From Oscillospiraceae bacterium (GTDB taxonomy: Bacteria; Bacillota; Clostridia; Oscillospirales; Ruminococcaceae): DNA of 17,156 nucleotides. Made by a program: the position numbers and the translations under genes. The notes beneath the pieces were generated by a model. The model saw only the letters and a list, made by a program, of their open reading frames with translations. It was not told where the DNA came from and searched no databases. The stretch is from NCBI GenBank assembly GCA_018055565.1, contig JAGPHI010000002.1, forward strand, positions 1 to 17,156. The letters run 5' to 3'. This document shows positions 1 to 5,967 of the stretch, piece after piece (position 1 is the first letter of the stretch; each line of letters opens with the position of its first letter).

Positions 1-1202
1 TTTTCGGCCTTGATAATTTTATCCGTGGCAATACCCATTGCCCACGCGCATACCAGCGGCCCCATAATGGTGGAAAACTTGCCAAAAATATCATAAAAGC
101 CAAAATATTCGCCCGCGCGGTTTTTATCGGGAATCATCTTGCCAAACATGCTGCGCGAAAGCGCCTGAATGCCGCCCTGGCTGGTAGACACCATCACTGC
201 CAAAAGCCAAAACTGCCATTCCGAGCGCACAAAAAAGCCGAACACGCAGGTGAACATATACACACAAATGCCCACGCCCACCATCGCGCGCGCGCCAAAT
301 TTTGCCGCAAGCTTAATGTATACAAGGCAGAACGGCAGCCCCAAAAGCTGCACCAAAAGCATGGCAAGCATCATGGACGTTTGGTTTAGGCCCAGCGTGT
401 CGCCATAAATGGTGCTCATGTGGATAATGGTGCCCACGCCGTCTATGTAAAAGAAATACGCAATCAAAAACACAAAAATGGATTTGTGCGCAAAGATATC
501 CCGCACCGTGCCTGAAAGCCCTTTGATAGCGGCCCACAGCGCGCCCTTTTGCACAGGCACGCTGCTTTTTTGATGCACATTGCGAATCAGCGGCCAGCTA
601 AATACAAACCACCAAATGGCCGTAAACCCAAACGCAAAGCTTAGGCAATACAGCATGGGTACGCCCGCAAGATTTAATAATAAAAACAGCAATAGCGGCA
701 CCGTGGAGCCGCCGATATAGCCAAGCCCATAGCCTAATGTAGACACCCTGTCCATGCGTTCCTCGGTGGTAACGTCGGGCAAAAAGCTGTCATAATACAA
801 ATTTGCATACGAATAACCAAGCTGGCTGATTACATACAAAATTAAAATGGCGGGGCCCACCTTTTCGGCAATGGCGGCAGCTGTGTCAAAGCCCGTTAGC
901 GGGGTAAACGCAAGGCCCACACAGGCCAAAACCCCCATAATCATAAACGCGATAAACAGCTTTTTGCGAAAACCCGCAAAATCGCCCAGCGCCCCCAATA
1001 AAGGCGAAAGCACCGCTATAATCAGCATTGCTGTGCTGGTGGTGTAGCCCCAAATCTGCATGGCAGAAGTGGCATTGGCGGTGACGCTTGCCACCGAGGA
1101 GTAAAAAATTGGCAGTAGGGTCACGATAATCACCGAATGTGCACTGTTTGCCCAGTCATACATCATCCAGCTTTTTTCTTCTTTTGTAAAACCCTTGAGC
1201 AT
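1..1202 (-). CDS. UMF1-family MFS transporter (Atg22-like), 3' end outside window
   Basis: Reading leftward from an ATG at 1202, one open frame of 400 codons runs off the window edge. AGGAGG stands just upstream of the ATG. The start of the protein carries YDWANSA (about residues 15-21), and further on come YYDSFLPDVT, GYGLGYIGGS and, near the edge, SRSMFGKMIPD followed by YFGFYDIFGKFS. These are the conserved blocks of the UMF1 group of major facilitator permeases, the bacterial relatives of yeast vacuolar effluxer Atg22. About ten hydrophobic segments are visible, so only the last helix or two should be missing. Family members are integral membrane permeases; the substrate of bacterial UMF1 proteins is generally not established and cannot be read here. 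The gene is divergent from the GntR/ABC operon and shares its control region. Family assignment is strong, substrate unknown. Confidence 0.9.
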   Translation of the reverse strand, partial: MLKGFTKEEKSWMMYDWANSAHSVIIVTLLPIFYSSVASVTANATSAMQIWGYTTSTAMLIIAVLSPLLGALGDFAGFRKKLFIAFMIMGVLACVGLAFTPLTGFDTAAAIAEKVGPAILILYVISQLGYSYANLYYDSFLPDVTTEERMDRVSTLGYGLGYIGGSTVPLLLFLLLNLAGVPMLYCLSFAFGFTAIWWFVFSWPLIRNVHQKSSVPVQKGALWAAIKGLSGTVRDIFAHKSIFVFLIAYFFYIDGVGTIIHMSTIYGDTLGLNQTSMMLAMLLVQLLGLPFCLVYIKLAAKFGARAMVGVGICVYMFTCVFGFFVRSEWQFWLLAVMVSTSQGGIQALSRSMFGKMIPDKNRAGEYFGFYDIFGKFSTIMGPLVCAWAMGIATDKIIKAE

Positions 1203-1260
1203 TCTGTAGCCTCCTCAACATTTTGAATTACCTTTCGCCGTTTGCAGGCGCATTTTACTC

Positions 1261-1281
1261 TGTGGCAGCGGCAAAGCCACA
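1261..1281 (-). other. Small hairpin in the UMF1 leader
   Basis: TGTGGC (1261-1266) and GCCACA (1276-1281) form a perfect 6-bp stem with a 9-nt loop in the untranslated leader of the leftward UMF1 gene. There is no following U-run, so it is not an obvious terminator. Its function is unknown and it may be chance. Confidence 0.25.
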
Positions 1282-1287
1282 TGCCCC

Positions 1288-1325
1288 TTTATAAAAACAG
1301 TAAAACGTTACAGTAAAATAGTAAC
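1288..1325 (-). promoter_or_regulatory. Putative promoter of the UMF1 gene with short repeats
   Basis: On the minus strand, TTTACT (1317-1312) and TATAAA (1293-1288) are separated by 18 bp and could be the -35 and -10 boxes, giving a leader of roughly 75 nt. The same stretch holds two direct copies of ACAGTAAAA (1297-1305 and 1310-1318, 13 bp period) and an inverted repeat GTTAC/GTAAC (1307-1311 and 1321-1325). These may be a binding site for a regulator. Box matches are moderate, so this is a prediction only. Confidence 0.35.
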
Positions 1326-1391
1326 ACGGATTCCATAAAACTACAAGCCACGACACGTTTAAAGTTTTTGTAAAAAATATTTGTAAAGCGC

Positions 1392-1419
1392 TTGACATTT
1401 TACCAAACAGGTGTATTAT
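1392..1419 (+). promoter_or_regulatory. Sigma-A-type promoter of the GntR/ABC operon
   Basis: A perfect TTGACA (1392-1397) is followed after 16 bp by TATTAT (1414-1419), five of six matches to TATAAT. The -10 box lies inside the left arm of the palindrome at 1411-1448, so a protein bound there would block RNA polymerase. This fits autorepression by the first gene of the operon. Expected transcription start is near 1426. Confidence 0.75.
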
Positions 1420-1448
1420 TGTATTAAGCGCTTAATACAATAATACAC
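1411..1448. promoter_or_regulatory. Perfect 38-bp palindromic operator, probable target of the YtrA-type repressor
   Basis: Every base of the left 19 bp is mirrored in the right 19 bp, with the centre between 1429 and 1430. Each arm is two near-identical 8-bp units: GTGTATTA (1411-1418) and TTGTATTA (1419-1426), then the core AGCGCT, then TAATACAA (1433-1440) and TAATACAC (1441-1448). GTGTA/TACAC-type half-sites are known for YtrA-subfamily GntR regulators. The site covers the -10 box and start region of the operon encoding such a regulator, so autoregulation is the natural reading. The doubled half-sites could take two dimers. Confidence 0.8.
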
Positions 1449-1467
1449 TAAGAGAGGAGGGGCGCAC

Positions 1468-1854
1468 ATGGCATGGAATTTATCGGCAGACAGGCCGATT
1501 TACCTGCAATTGATGGAGCAGCTAGCCTTGCGCATTGTATCGGGAGAGTATCGCGCGGGCGAGCGTATCCCCAGCGTGCGGGAACTGGCGCAGGATGCGG
1601 CAGTAAACCCCAACACCATGCAAAAAGCGCTTGCGGAGCTGGAGGCAAAAGGCCTTATCACCACCCAGCGCACCGCAGGCAGAAGCATTACGGAGGATGC
1701 GTCCATGATACAGAATGTACGGGAGAGCCTGGCACAAAGCGAGCTGCGCACATTTTTATTACAAATGCGCCGCCTGGGCTATACAAAGGCGGATATCGGC
1801 GCTTTATTGGAAAAAGCCTGTAACGAGGAGGAAGAAACAACATGCATATTTTAG
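1468..1854 (+). CDS. GntR-family transcriptional regulator, YtrA subfamily
   Basis: A 128-residue protein with the short architecture typical of the YtrA subfamily: an N-terminal winged helix-turn-helix (about residues 10-75) and only a short helical C-terminal tail in place of a large effector domain. Recognisable blocks are PIYLQLMEQL, IVSGEYRAGERIPSVRELA and VNPNTMQKALAELEAKGLI, the last being the recognition helix and wing. AGGAGG at 1455-1460 sits 7 nt before the ATG. Members usually repress their own operon, which encodes an ABC exporter, and respond to cell-envelope stress or antibiotics. Here the gene follows a perfect palindrome overlapping its promoter and overlaps the ABC ATPase gene by 13 bp, so the same logic is very likely. 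The inducer cannot be read from sequence. Confidence 0.93.
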   Translation: MAWNLSADRPIYLQLMEQLALRIVSGEYRAGERIPSVRELAQDAAVNPNTMQKALAELEAKGLITTQRTAGRSITEDASMIQNVRESLAQSELRTFLLQMRRLGYTKADIGALLEKACNEEEETTCIF

Positions 1855-2540
1855 AATGTAAAGCCCTTACCAAGCGCTACGGCGGCCTTGCGGCGCTTGA
1901 TAGCGTGGATTTAACGCTTGAAAAGGGGCGCATTGTGGGGCTATTAGGCCCGAATGGCTCGGGCAAAACCACGCTGATTAAGCTGGCGGCGGGGCTTTTA
2001 ACGCCAAGCGCGGGCAGTGTGCTAATCAACGGCATGGCACCCGGGGTGGAAAGCAAAAAGCTTGTGTCCTATCTGCCCGAGCGCAGCTATCTGCCCACCG
2101 AGATTCGCACAGCGGATGCACTGGCCTTTTTTGCAGATTTTTACGAAGATTTTGACAAAGCCAAAGCGCTCGACATGCTGCGCAGCCTGCATATCAGCGA
2201 ACACACACGCCTTTCGCAAATGAGCAAGGGCACGCGCGAAAAAATGCAGCTGGTGCTGGTGATGAGCCGCGCTGCACAGCTGTATTTGCTGGATGAGCCC
2301 ATCGGCGGGGTGGACCCTGCCGCGCGGGATTATATTTTAGATACCATCCTGCGCAATTACAGCGAAAACGCCACGGTGCTATTTTCCACACATTTAATTG
2401 CAGATATCGAAAAGGTGCTGGATGATGCGGTATTTATTCATCAAGGCCGCGTTACTTTGCAAAGCAGCGTCGATGCCATTCGCGAAGAACACGGCAAATC
2501 TGTGGATGAAGTATTTCGGGAGGTGTTCAAATGCTTATAA
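1842..2540 (+). CDS. ABC transporter ATP-binding protein
   Basis: This 232-residue nucleotide-binding domain has Walker A GPNGSGKT (36-43), signature MSKGTREK (127-134, in place of LSGGQ), Walker B LYLLDEP (147-153) and the switch histidine in FSTH (184). The Q-loop position reads YLPE, as in many bacitracin- or lantibiotic-type and YtrB-like exporters. It would power the membrane protein encoded next. GAGGAGG lies 10 nt upstream, inside the end of the regulator gene, so the three genes look translationally coupled: 13-bp overlap with the regulator, 10-bp overlap with the permease. All catalytic motifs are intact. The exported substrate is unknown; antimicrobial resistance or envelope-stress export is the usual association of such operons. 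Confidence 0.93.
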   Translation: MHILECKALTKRYGGLAALDSVDLTLEKGRIVGLLGPNGSGKTTLIKLAAGLLTPSAGSVLINGMAPGVESKKLVSYLPERSYLPTEIRTADALAFFADFYEDFDKAKALDMLRSLHISEHTRLSQMSKGTREKMQLVLVMSRAAQLYLLDEPIGGVDPAARDYILDTILRNYSENATVLFSTHLIADIEKVLDDAVFIHQGRVTLQSSVDAIREEHGKSVDEVFREVFKCL

Positions 2541-3301
2541 AGCTTTTTAAACATGAGGCAAAATCCGTTTTTCGCCTTTTACTGCCGCTTTACGGCGCGG
2601 CGCTGGTGCTAACGGGGCTATGCAAGCTTACTTTGCTGTTTGGCTGGTTTGGCAGCAGTAATTTATGGGTGGCGATTCCGTCAGGGCTTTTGTTTGCGGG
2701 TACCATTCTGGGCCTTGTTGCGCTGATGTTCACCACGGTGCTGATTGTGGTGCTGCGTTTTTATAAAAATCTTTTGGGCGATGAAGGGTATTTACTGTTC
2801 ACGCTGCCCGTCACGCCAACGCAGCTTTTGCTGTCAAAGTTACTTATAGGTGTGGGCGCCGTGCTGGCAAGCGCTGTGCTGCTGTTTGGATGCTTCGTCT
2901 TCCTTGCGTGGGGCGCGTTCAGCTTTCCCCCGCTGCCTGCGGCTGTTTGGCTGGTGCTGCCCATGTTTGGCATATGCCTTTTAGCGGGTGCCTTTATGAA
3001 ATGCCTTGTCTTTTACACGGCCGTTTGCATCGGCCCGTCCATCGTGCAAAATCGGCTTGCCGGCTCGGTGATTGCCTTTGTGGCCATCTCCACTATTTCA
3101 TCGGTGCTCCTGTTTATCCTCATGCTCGGCACGGGGGCGATTGCCGCGCTGACGGGCCTGATGCCCGCCTTACTGGCCCTGCCGGAAACCTCGCTGATTT
3201 TGCTTTTATTCGGTGGTGCAAGCATGGTTTTCCTGCTGTATGGCATTGTGCTGTTTTTCATCTCACGCCATATGCTTACAAAGCATCTTAACCTCGCGTA
3301 A
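2531..3301 (+). CDS. ABC-2-type transporter permease
   Basis: A 256-residue polytopic membrane protein with about six hydrophobic segments, starting inside the ATPase gene with a good GGGAGGTG 5 nt before the ATG. After the first two helices comes a conserved cytoplasmic stretch, FYKNLLGDEGYLLFTLPVTP, which is typical of permeases paired with YtrA/YtrB-like proteins. It presumably forms the membrane part of the exporter with the preceding ATPase. It is the last gene of this operon and is followed by a strong hairpin. No second permease or substrate-binding protein is present. Substrate unknown. Confidence 0.85.
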   Translation: MLIKLFKHEAKSVFRLLLPLYGAALVLTGLCKLTLLFGWFGSSNLWVAIPSGLLFAGTILGLVALMFTTVLIVVLRFYKNLLGDEGYLLFTLPVTPTQLLLSKLLIGVGAVLASAVLLFGCFVFLAWGAFSFPPLPAAVWLVLPMFGICLLAGAFMKCLVFYTAVCIGPSIVQNRLAGSVIAFVAISTISSVLLFILMLGTGAIAALTGLMPALLALPETSLILLLFGGASMVFLLYGIVLFFISRHMLTKHLNLA

Positions 3302-3311
3302 TACGATTTTA

Positions 3312-3358
3312 AATATACCCTTTGGAATAAACTTTATGTTTAATCCAAAGAGTATATT
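3312..3358. terminator. Long AT-rich hairpin between convergent operons, probable bidirectional terminator
   Basis: Left arm 3312-3332 and right arm 3338-3358 pair over 21 positions with two mismatches around a 5-nt loop (TTTAT). It starts 11 bp after the permease stop and ends 10 bp before the stop of the convergent pilus operon, so it can serve both. The stem is AT-rich except for CTTTGGA/TCCAAAG, and the U-runs on either side are weak. It may be an unusual terminator or a transcript end protector. Confidence 0.65.
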
Positions 3359-3367
3359 CCATTTAAT

Positions 3368-4963
3368 TTATTGATACGCGCCCGCTACGCCCTTCACCGT
3401 TTCCACATTGCCTATCGACAGGCTGCCGCTATTGGCCCACGGCGCAGACGACCAAATGATAATATCTTCGTTTTTATCCACAAACAGTTGATAATCTGCC
3501 GCCACGGTTATCCCCGTAATGGGCGCGTTGGTAGCAAAAACGCCGCCATGCGGCACAAAGATATTCGCCTCCAGTGGATGTAGCATTTCGGCCAGCAGAT
3601 AATAATTATTTGTGTCGGGCGATACAAAATTTACAACCGTGGGCGCGCCGTCCTCGCGGATTACACGAAATGCAGGATTAAAAATGCCACCGATATCGGA
3701 ATAAAAATTGACCGTGCCGGTGCCCGCCACACGTATTTCTGTCATAAGCGGCAAGGTAACATCGCTGAGTTTAAAATCCAATGTGCCGCCATCGCCCGTA
3801 TCCAGCACGGGGTAATCGCGGTAAAATTTTGCAAGGTTATAGGGGGTAATCTCTTCCTCCTGGGTAAATGTGTCTGGCATTGTAATGCGGATTTCGGTAT
3901 TGTCTTTATTGACCTGCTGATATTTTGCATCATAAGCCGCCGCGCCCAAGGTGCCCGTGATGATGCTGCCGCTAACCGAATTTGCGTTGCCGCCCGAAAA
4001 CCCGCTGGGCGGCGCTAAATAAAAGTTCTGTGCCACCACCGCGTCGCGGTTACCATTCGGAATCCAGATGCTGTTGGCCGGTGTTTTGATATACACATCC
4101 CCATCTGTAATGAAGTATCGGTTAAACACCAGCCTGCCCCACGCGCTGGGCGCCGAAAAAACGCAATCGCCCTCGGCTTTGCAGTTTTCCAGCACAATGC
4201 GCCCGCTTTTGCTTTCTAAAAACACAGTGCCTGTTACCACCACGTCATTTAAATCAATTTGGCCTGTGGCCATAATGTACAAATCGCCCTCTACGGTTAC
4301 ATTGTGCATCGCAAAATTTTGTGCGTTTTCGATGCGCAAGCCCCCGTTGATAACGGCATTATGCCGATTATTGCCTGTATCAAGGCCGCGGATATTATAA
4401 TTGGCTTCAAAGCCATTGCCTTGCCCCGCGCCGATAATGCCGTTTTCCAGCTTGCCGGCTTTTTTGCGCTCCAGCGTCATGGTGCGGCTTACCGTGCGGC
4501 TGGCGGGGCCGTTTTCCGCTGTGGAAGAAATGAAAATTGTTTGCAGCACTGTGCCTTTTGCGTCTTGGGTTTTATCGGTGCAAGCAATGGTCAGCTTTAC
4601 ATCCCCCGCCACATTGCCCGTGCCGCTGACCGAAGCGCCCTTTGCTAGCGGCTCAATCAGGTTGTTTAGGCTTTTAAATGGCTCTGGCACAGAGGCGTTA
4701 ATGGTATAATCGCCCGTAAGCGCGTTTACCACCATATCAAGGCCCGATTTTGCCGTGTAATACGCTTGCCGCGCGGCAATAGAGGTTTTGCCAATGCCCA
4801 GCCCCATCTGGCTGATGCCCAGCATCGCGCCGCCAAGCGCGATAAACAAAATCAGCAAAAACAGCGCGGGCACTAAAATGCTGCCGCCGCGACGGCGCAG
4901 CGAAAAAGCGCATTTTGCGTTTGCCGCACGGGTTTTGCCCGTTGTTTGCACGTTGGGTTGCAT
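3368..4963 (-). CDS. PilX/GspK-like pilus assembly protein with probable beta-solenoid body
   Basis: A 531-residue protein, last gene of the pilus operon, with AAAGGAGG 7 nt before the ATG. A basic leader (SLRRRGG, 21-27) is followed by one hydrophobic helix (SILVPALFLLILFIALG, about 28-44) and then AARQAYYTAKSGLDMVVNAL (64-83), the usual start of PilX/GspK-type minor pilins. The peptidase cleavage point would be after Gly26 or Gly27. There is no Glu at mature position 5, as is common for GspK-type tip subunits. Residues about 175-345 have short repeating beta-strand turns (INGGLRIENA, VEGDLYIMATG, VTGTVFLESKSG, AEGDCVFSAPS), which suggests a right-handed beta-helix. The C-terminal part (for example NIFVPHGGVFATNAPITG) resembles the beta-rich regions attached to PilX domains in other Bacillota. 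I infer a tip or priming subunit, possibly an adhesin. The exact C-terminal family is not certain. Confidence 0.78.
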   Translation of the reverse strand: MQPNVQTTGKTRAANAKCAFSLRRRGGSILVPALFLLILFIALGGAMLGISQMGLGIGKTSIAARQAYYTAKSGLDMVVNALTGDYTINASVPEPFKSLNNLIEPLAKGASVSGTGNVAGDVKLTIACTDKTQDAKGTVLQTIFISSTAENGPASRTVSRTMTLERKKAGKLENGIIGAGQGNGFEANYNIRGLDTGNNRHNAVINGGLRIENAQNFAMHNVTVEGDLYIMATGQIDLNDVVVTGTVFLESKSGRIVLENCKAEGDCVFSAPSAWGRLVFNRYFITDGDVYIKTPANSIWIPNGNRDAVVAQNFYLAPPSGFSGGNANSVSGSIITGTLGAAAYDAKYQQVNKDNTEIRITMPDTFTQEEEITPYNLAKFYRDYPVLDTGDGGTLDFKLSDVTLPLMTEIRVAGTGTVNFYSDIGGIFNPAFRVIREDGAPTVVNFVSPDTNNYYLLAEMLHPLEANIFVPHGGVFATNAPITGITVAADYQLFVDKNEDIIIWSSAPWANSGSLSIGNVETVKGVAGAYQ

Positions 4964-4997
4964 CGGCTTTCCTCCTTTCCTATGCGGTAAACTGCGC

Positions 4998-5522
4998 CTA
5001 TTTTACAAATACGAAATACGCGCCACTGGCCTGCCCCGTCACGGTGCCGGCACCTGGCGCTTTTGTGGGCAGCGTGTTCAGCAGCAGCACCGTGCGGCTT
5101 TCAGTATAAACCGGCTCGCCTTTTTTTGTAAATTCCACGGTAATCGTAACAGCGCGTGTGCCCTGCGGCGCAAAACGCACATTGCACTGCAAGCCCTTAT
5201 ATTCCGCATCGGGCAGCAAAGGCGTTTCAACATTGTTTGTATATTCCACCACGCCTTGCGGCGTAGCATACCAGCTGATTGCGCCTGCGCTTTGTGAACG
5301 CGCGTCGGCCACCGTAGCCTCTTTTGCCAAGCGCACACGCGGCTCCATCGTTTCTAAAAGCAGCACCGTGGCGGTTTTGGCATGGTTTTTATCCATCACG
5401 CGCACATATTGCGCGCTAAGGCTTACAAAAAGGCTGCCAAGCAACGTTAAAAGAAAGCCCATAATGGCAATCACGCAAATCAATTCCACAAGGGATATGC
5501 CCTTTTTGCTTTTTATCTTCAA
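4998..5522 (-). CDS. Type IV prepilin-like protein (minor pilin/pseudopilin), TTG start
   Basis: A 174-residue protein with a short basic leader and the prepilin signature KKGISLVELICVIAIMGFLL at the N terminus. Cleavage would be after Gly8, leaving Glu at mature position 5, followed by a single hydrophobic helix. The rest is a modest beta-rich domain ending in GAYFVFVK. The start codon is TTG at 5522, supported by GGGGG (5534-5530) 7 nt upstream; the ATG at 5529 is in another frame. Position between another prepilin and the PilX-like protein, and a GspJ-like overall look, suggest a minor pilin or pseudopilin that helps start the fibre. No disulfide-loop cysteine pair typical of major pilins is seen. 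Confidence 0.82.
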   Translation of the reverse strand: MKIKSKKGISLVELICVIAIMGFLLTLLGSLFVSLSAQYVRVMDKNHAKTATVLLLETMEPRVRLAKEATVADARSQSAGAISWYATPQGVVEYTNNVETPLLPDAEYKGLQCNVRFAPQGTRAVTITVEFTKKGEPVYTESRTVLLLNTLPTKAPGAGTVTGQASGAYFVFVK

Positions 5523-5529
5523 CGTGCAT

Positions 5530-5534
5530 CCCCC
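5530..5534 (-). promoter_or_regulatory. Ribosome binding site that supports the TTG start at 5522
   Basis: The minus strand reads GGGGG followed by 7 nt and then TTG. The only ATG nearby (5529-5527) opens a different frame without a prepilin signature, so the TTG is preferred. Confidence 0.55.
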
Positions 5535-5557
5535 TTTTTTCGGCTGGCGATTGTGTG

Positions 5558-5929
5558 CTATTTTCCGATGCTTTCATGCAAAATCCGCATGCTGACAGGC
5601 GCGTTTGCCACCTTGTCATCGGGCGTTTGCGCCGTGGCCTGCACAACATTTTGCTCGCCAAAATCCACCGACGTGCCGCCAAAATGCAGCACCACACGCT
5701 GCGGTGCCAGCACCGTTTGCACATTTGCGTCTTGCGTGCCGCTTTCAAAATAGGTGCACACGCTTTCTGCGTTTCGCGCCATATGCGCGCCACGCATATA
5801 CCCCGTGGCCGCAAGTGCAAAAATTTGCAGCCCAAACACAAGCGCCAGCCCGATAATGGCAAGCGCACAAATAACCTCCACCAAAGTGGTGCCACGTTTA
5901 TTTTTGCAGCGTTTTGTATTTCGATTCAT
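5558..5929 (-). CDS. Type IV prepilin-like protein (minor pilin/pseudopilin)
   Basis: A 123-residue protein with a strongly basic leader and prepilin signature NKRGTTLVEVICALAIIGLA; cleavage would be after Gly, with Glu at mature position 5. A single helix of about 22 residues follows, then a short soluble domain. A GTG nine bases upstream (5938) is in frame, but AAGGCGGTG (5944-5936) spaced 6 nt from the ATG at 5929 decides for the ATG. The size and the TTLVEV start resemble GspI/ComG-type minor pseudopilins more than a major pilin. It is followed by a second prepilin after a 35-nt gap, and both are downstream of the PilC gene in the same operon. Confidence 0.8.
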   Translation of the reverse strand: MNRNTKRCKNKRGTTLVEVICALAIIGLALVFGLQIFALAATGYMRGAHMARNAESVCTYFESGTQDANVQTVLAPQRVVLHFGGTSVDFGEQNVVQATAQTPDDKVANAPVSMRILHESIGK

Positions 5930-5935
5930 GCGCTT

Positions 5936-5944
5936 CACCGCCTT
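5936..5944 (-). promoter_or_regulatory. Near-consensus ribosome binding site fixing the start at 5929
   Basis: AAGGCGGTG differs by one base from AAGGAGGTG and stands 6 nt before ATG 5929. The alternative in-frame GTG (5938) is the last three bases of this site, so it is unlikely to be the start. Confidence 0.6.
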
Positions 5945-5967
5945 TATTTGTGCTGCTTTTCGCTTTT

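Noticed and set aside
1383..1398. Catabolite-repression (cre) site at TGTAAAGCGCTTGACA
   Set aside because: The TG/CA ends are one base too far from the central CG on each side for the usual 14-bp cre pattern, so only the palindromic core is reported.
4788..5297. 169-codon plus-strand frame across the PilX-like and prepilin genes
   Set aside because: It is antisense to two well-supported genes, spans their junction, and shows no recognisable domain; a by-product of codon bias on the other strand.
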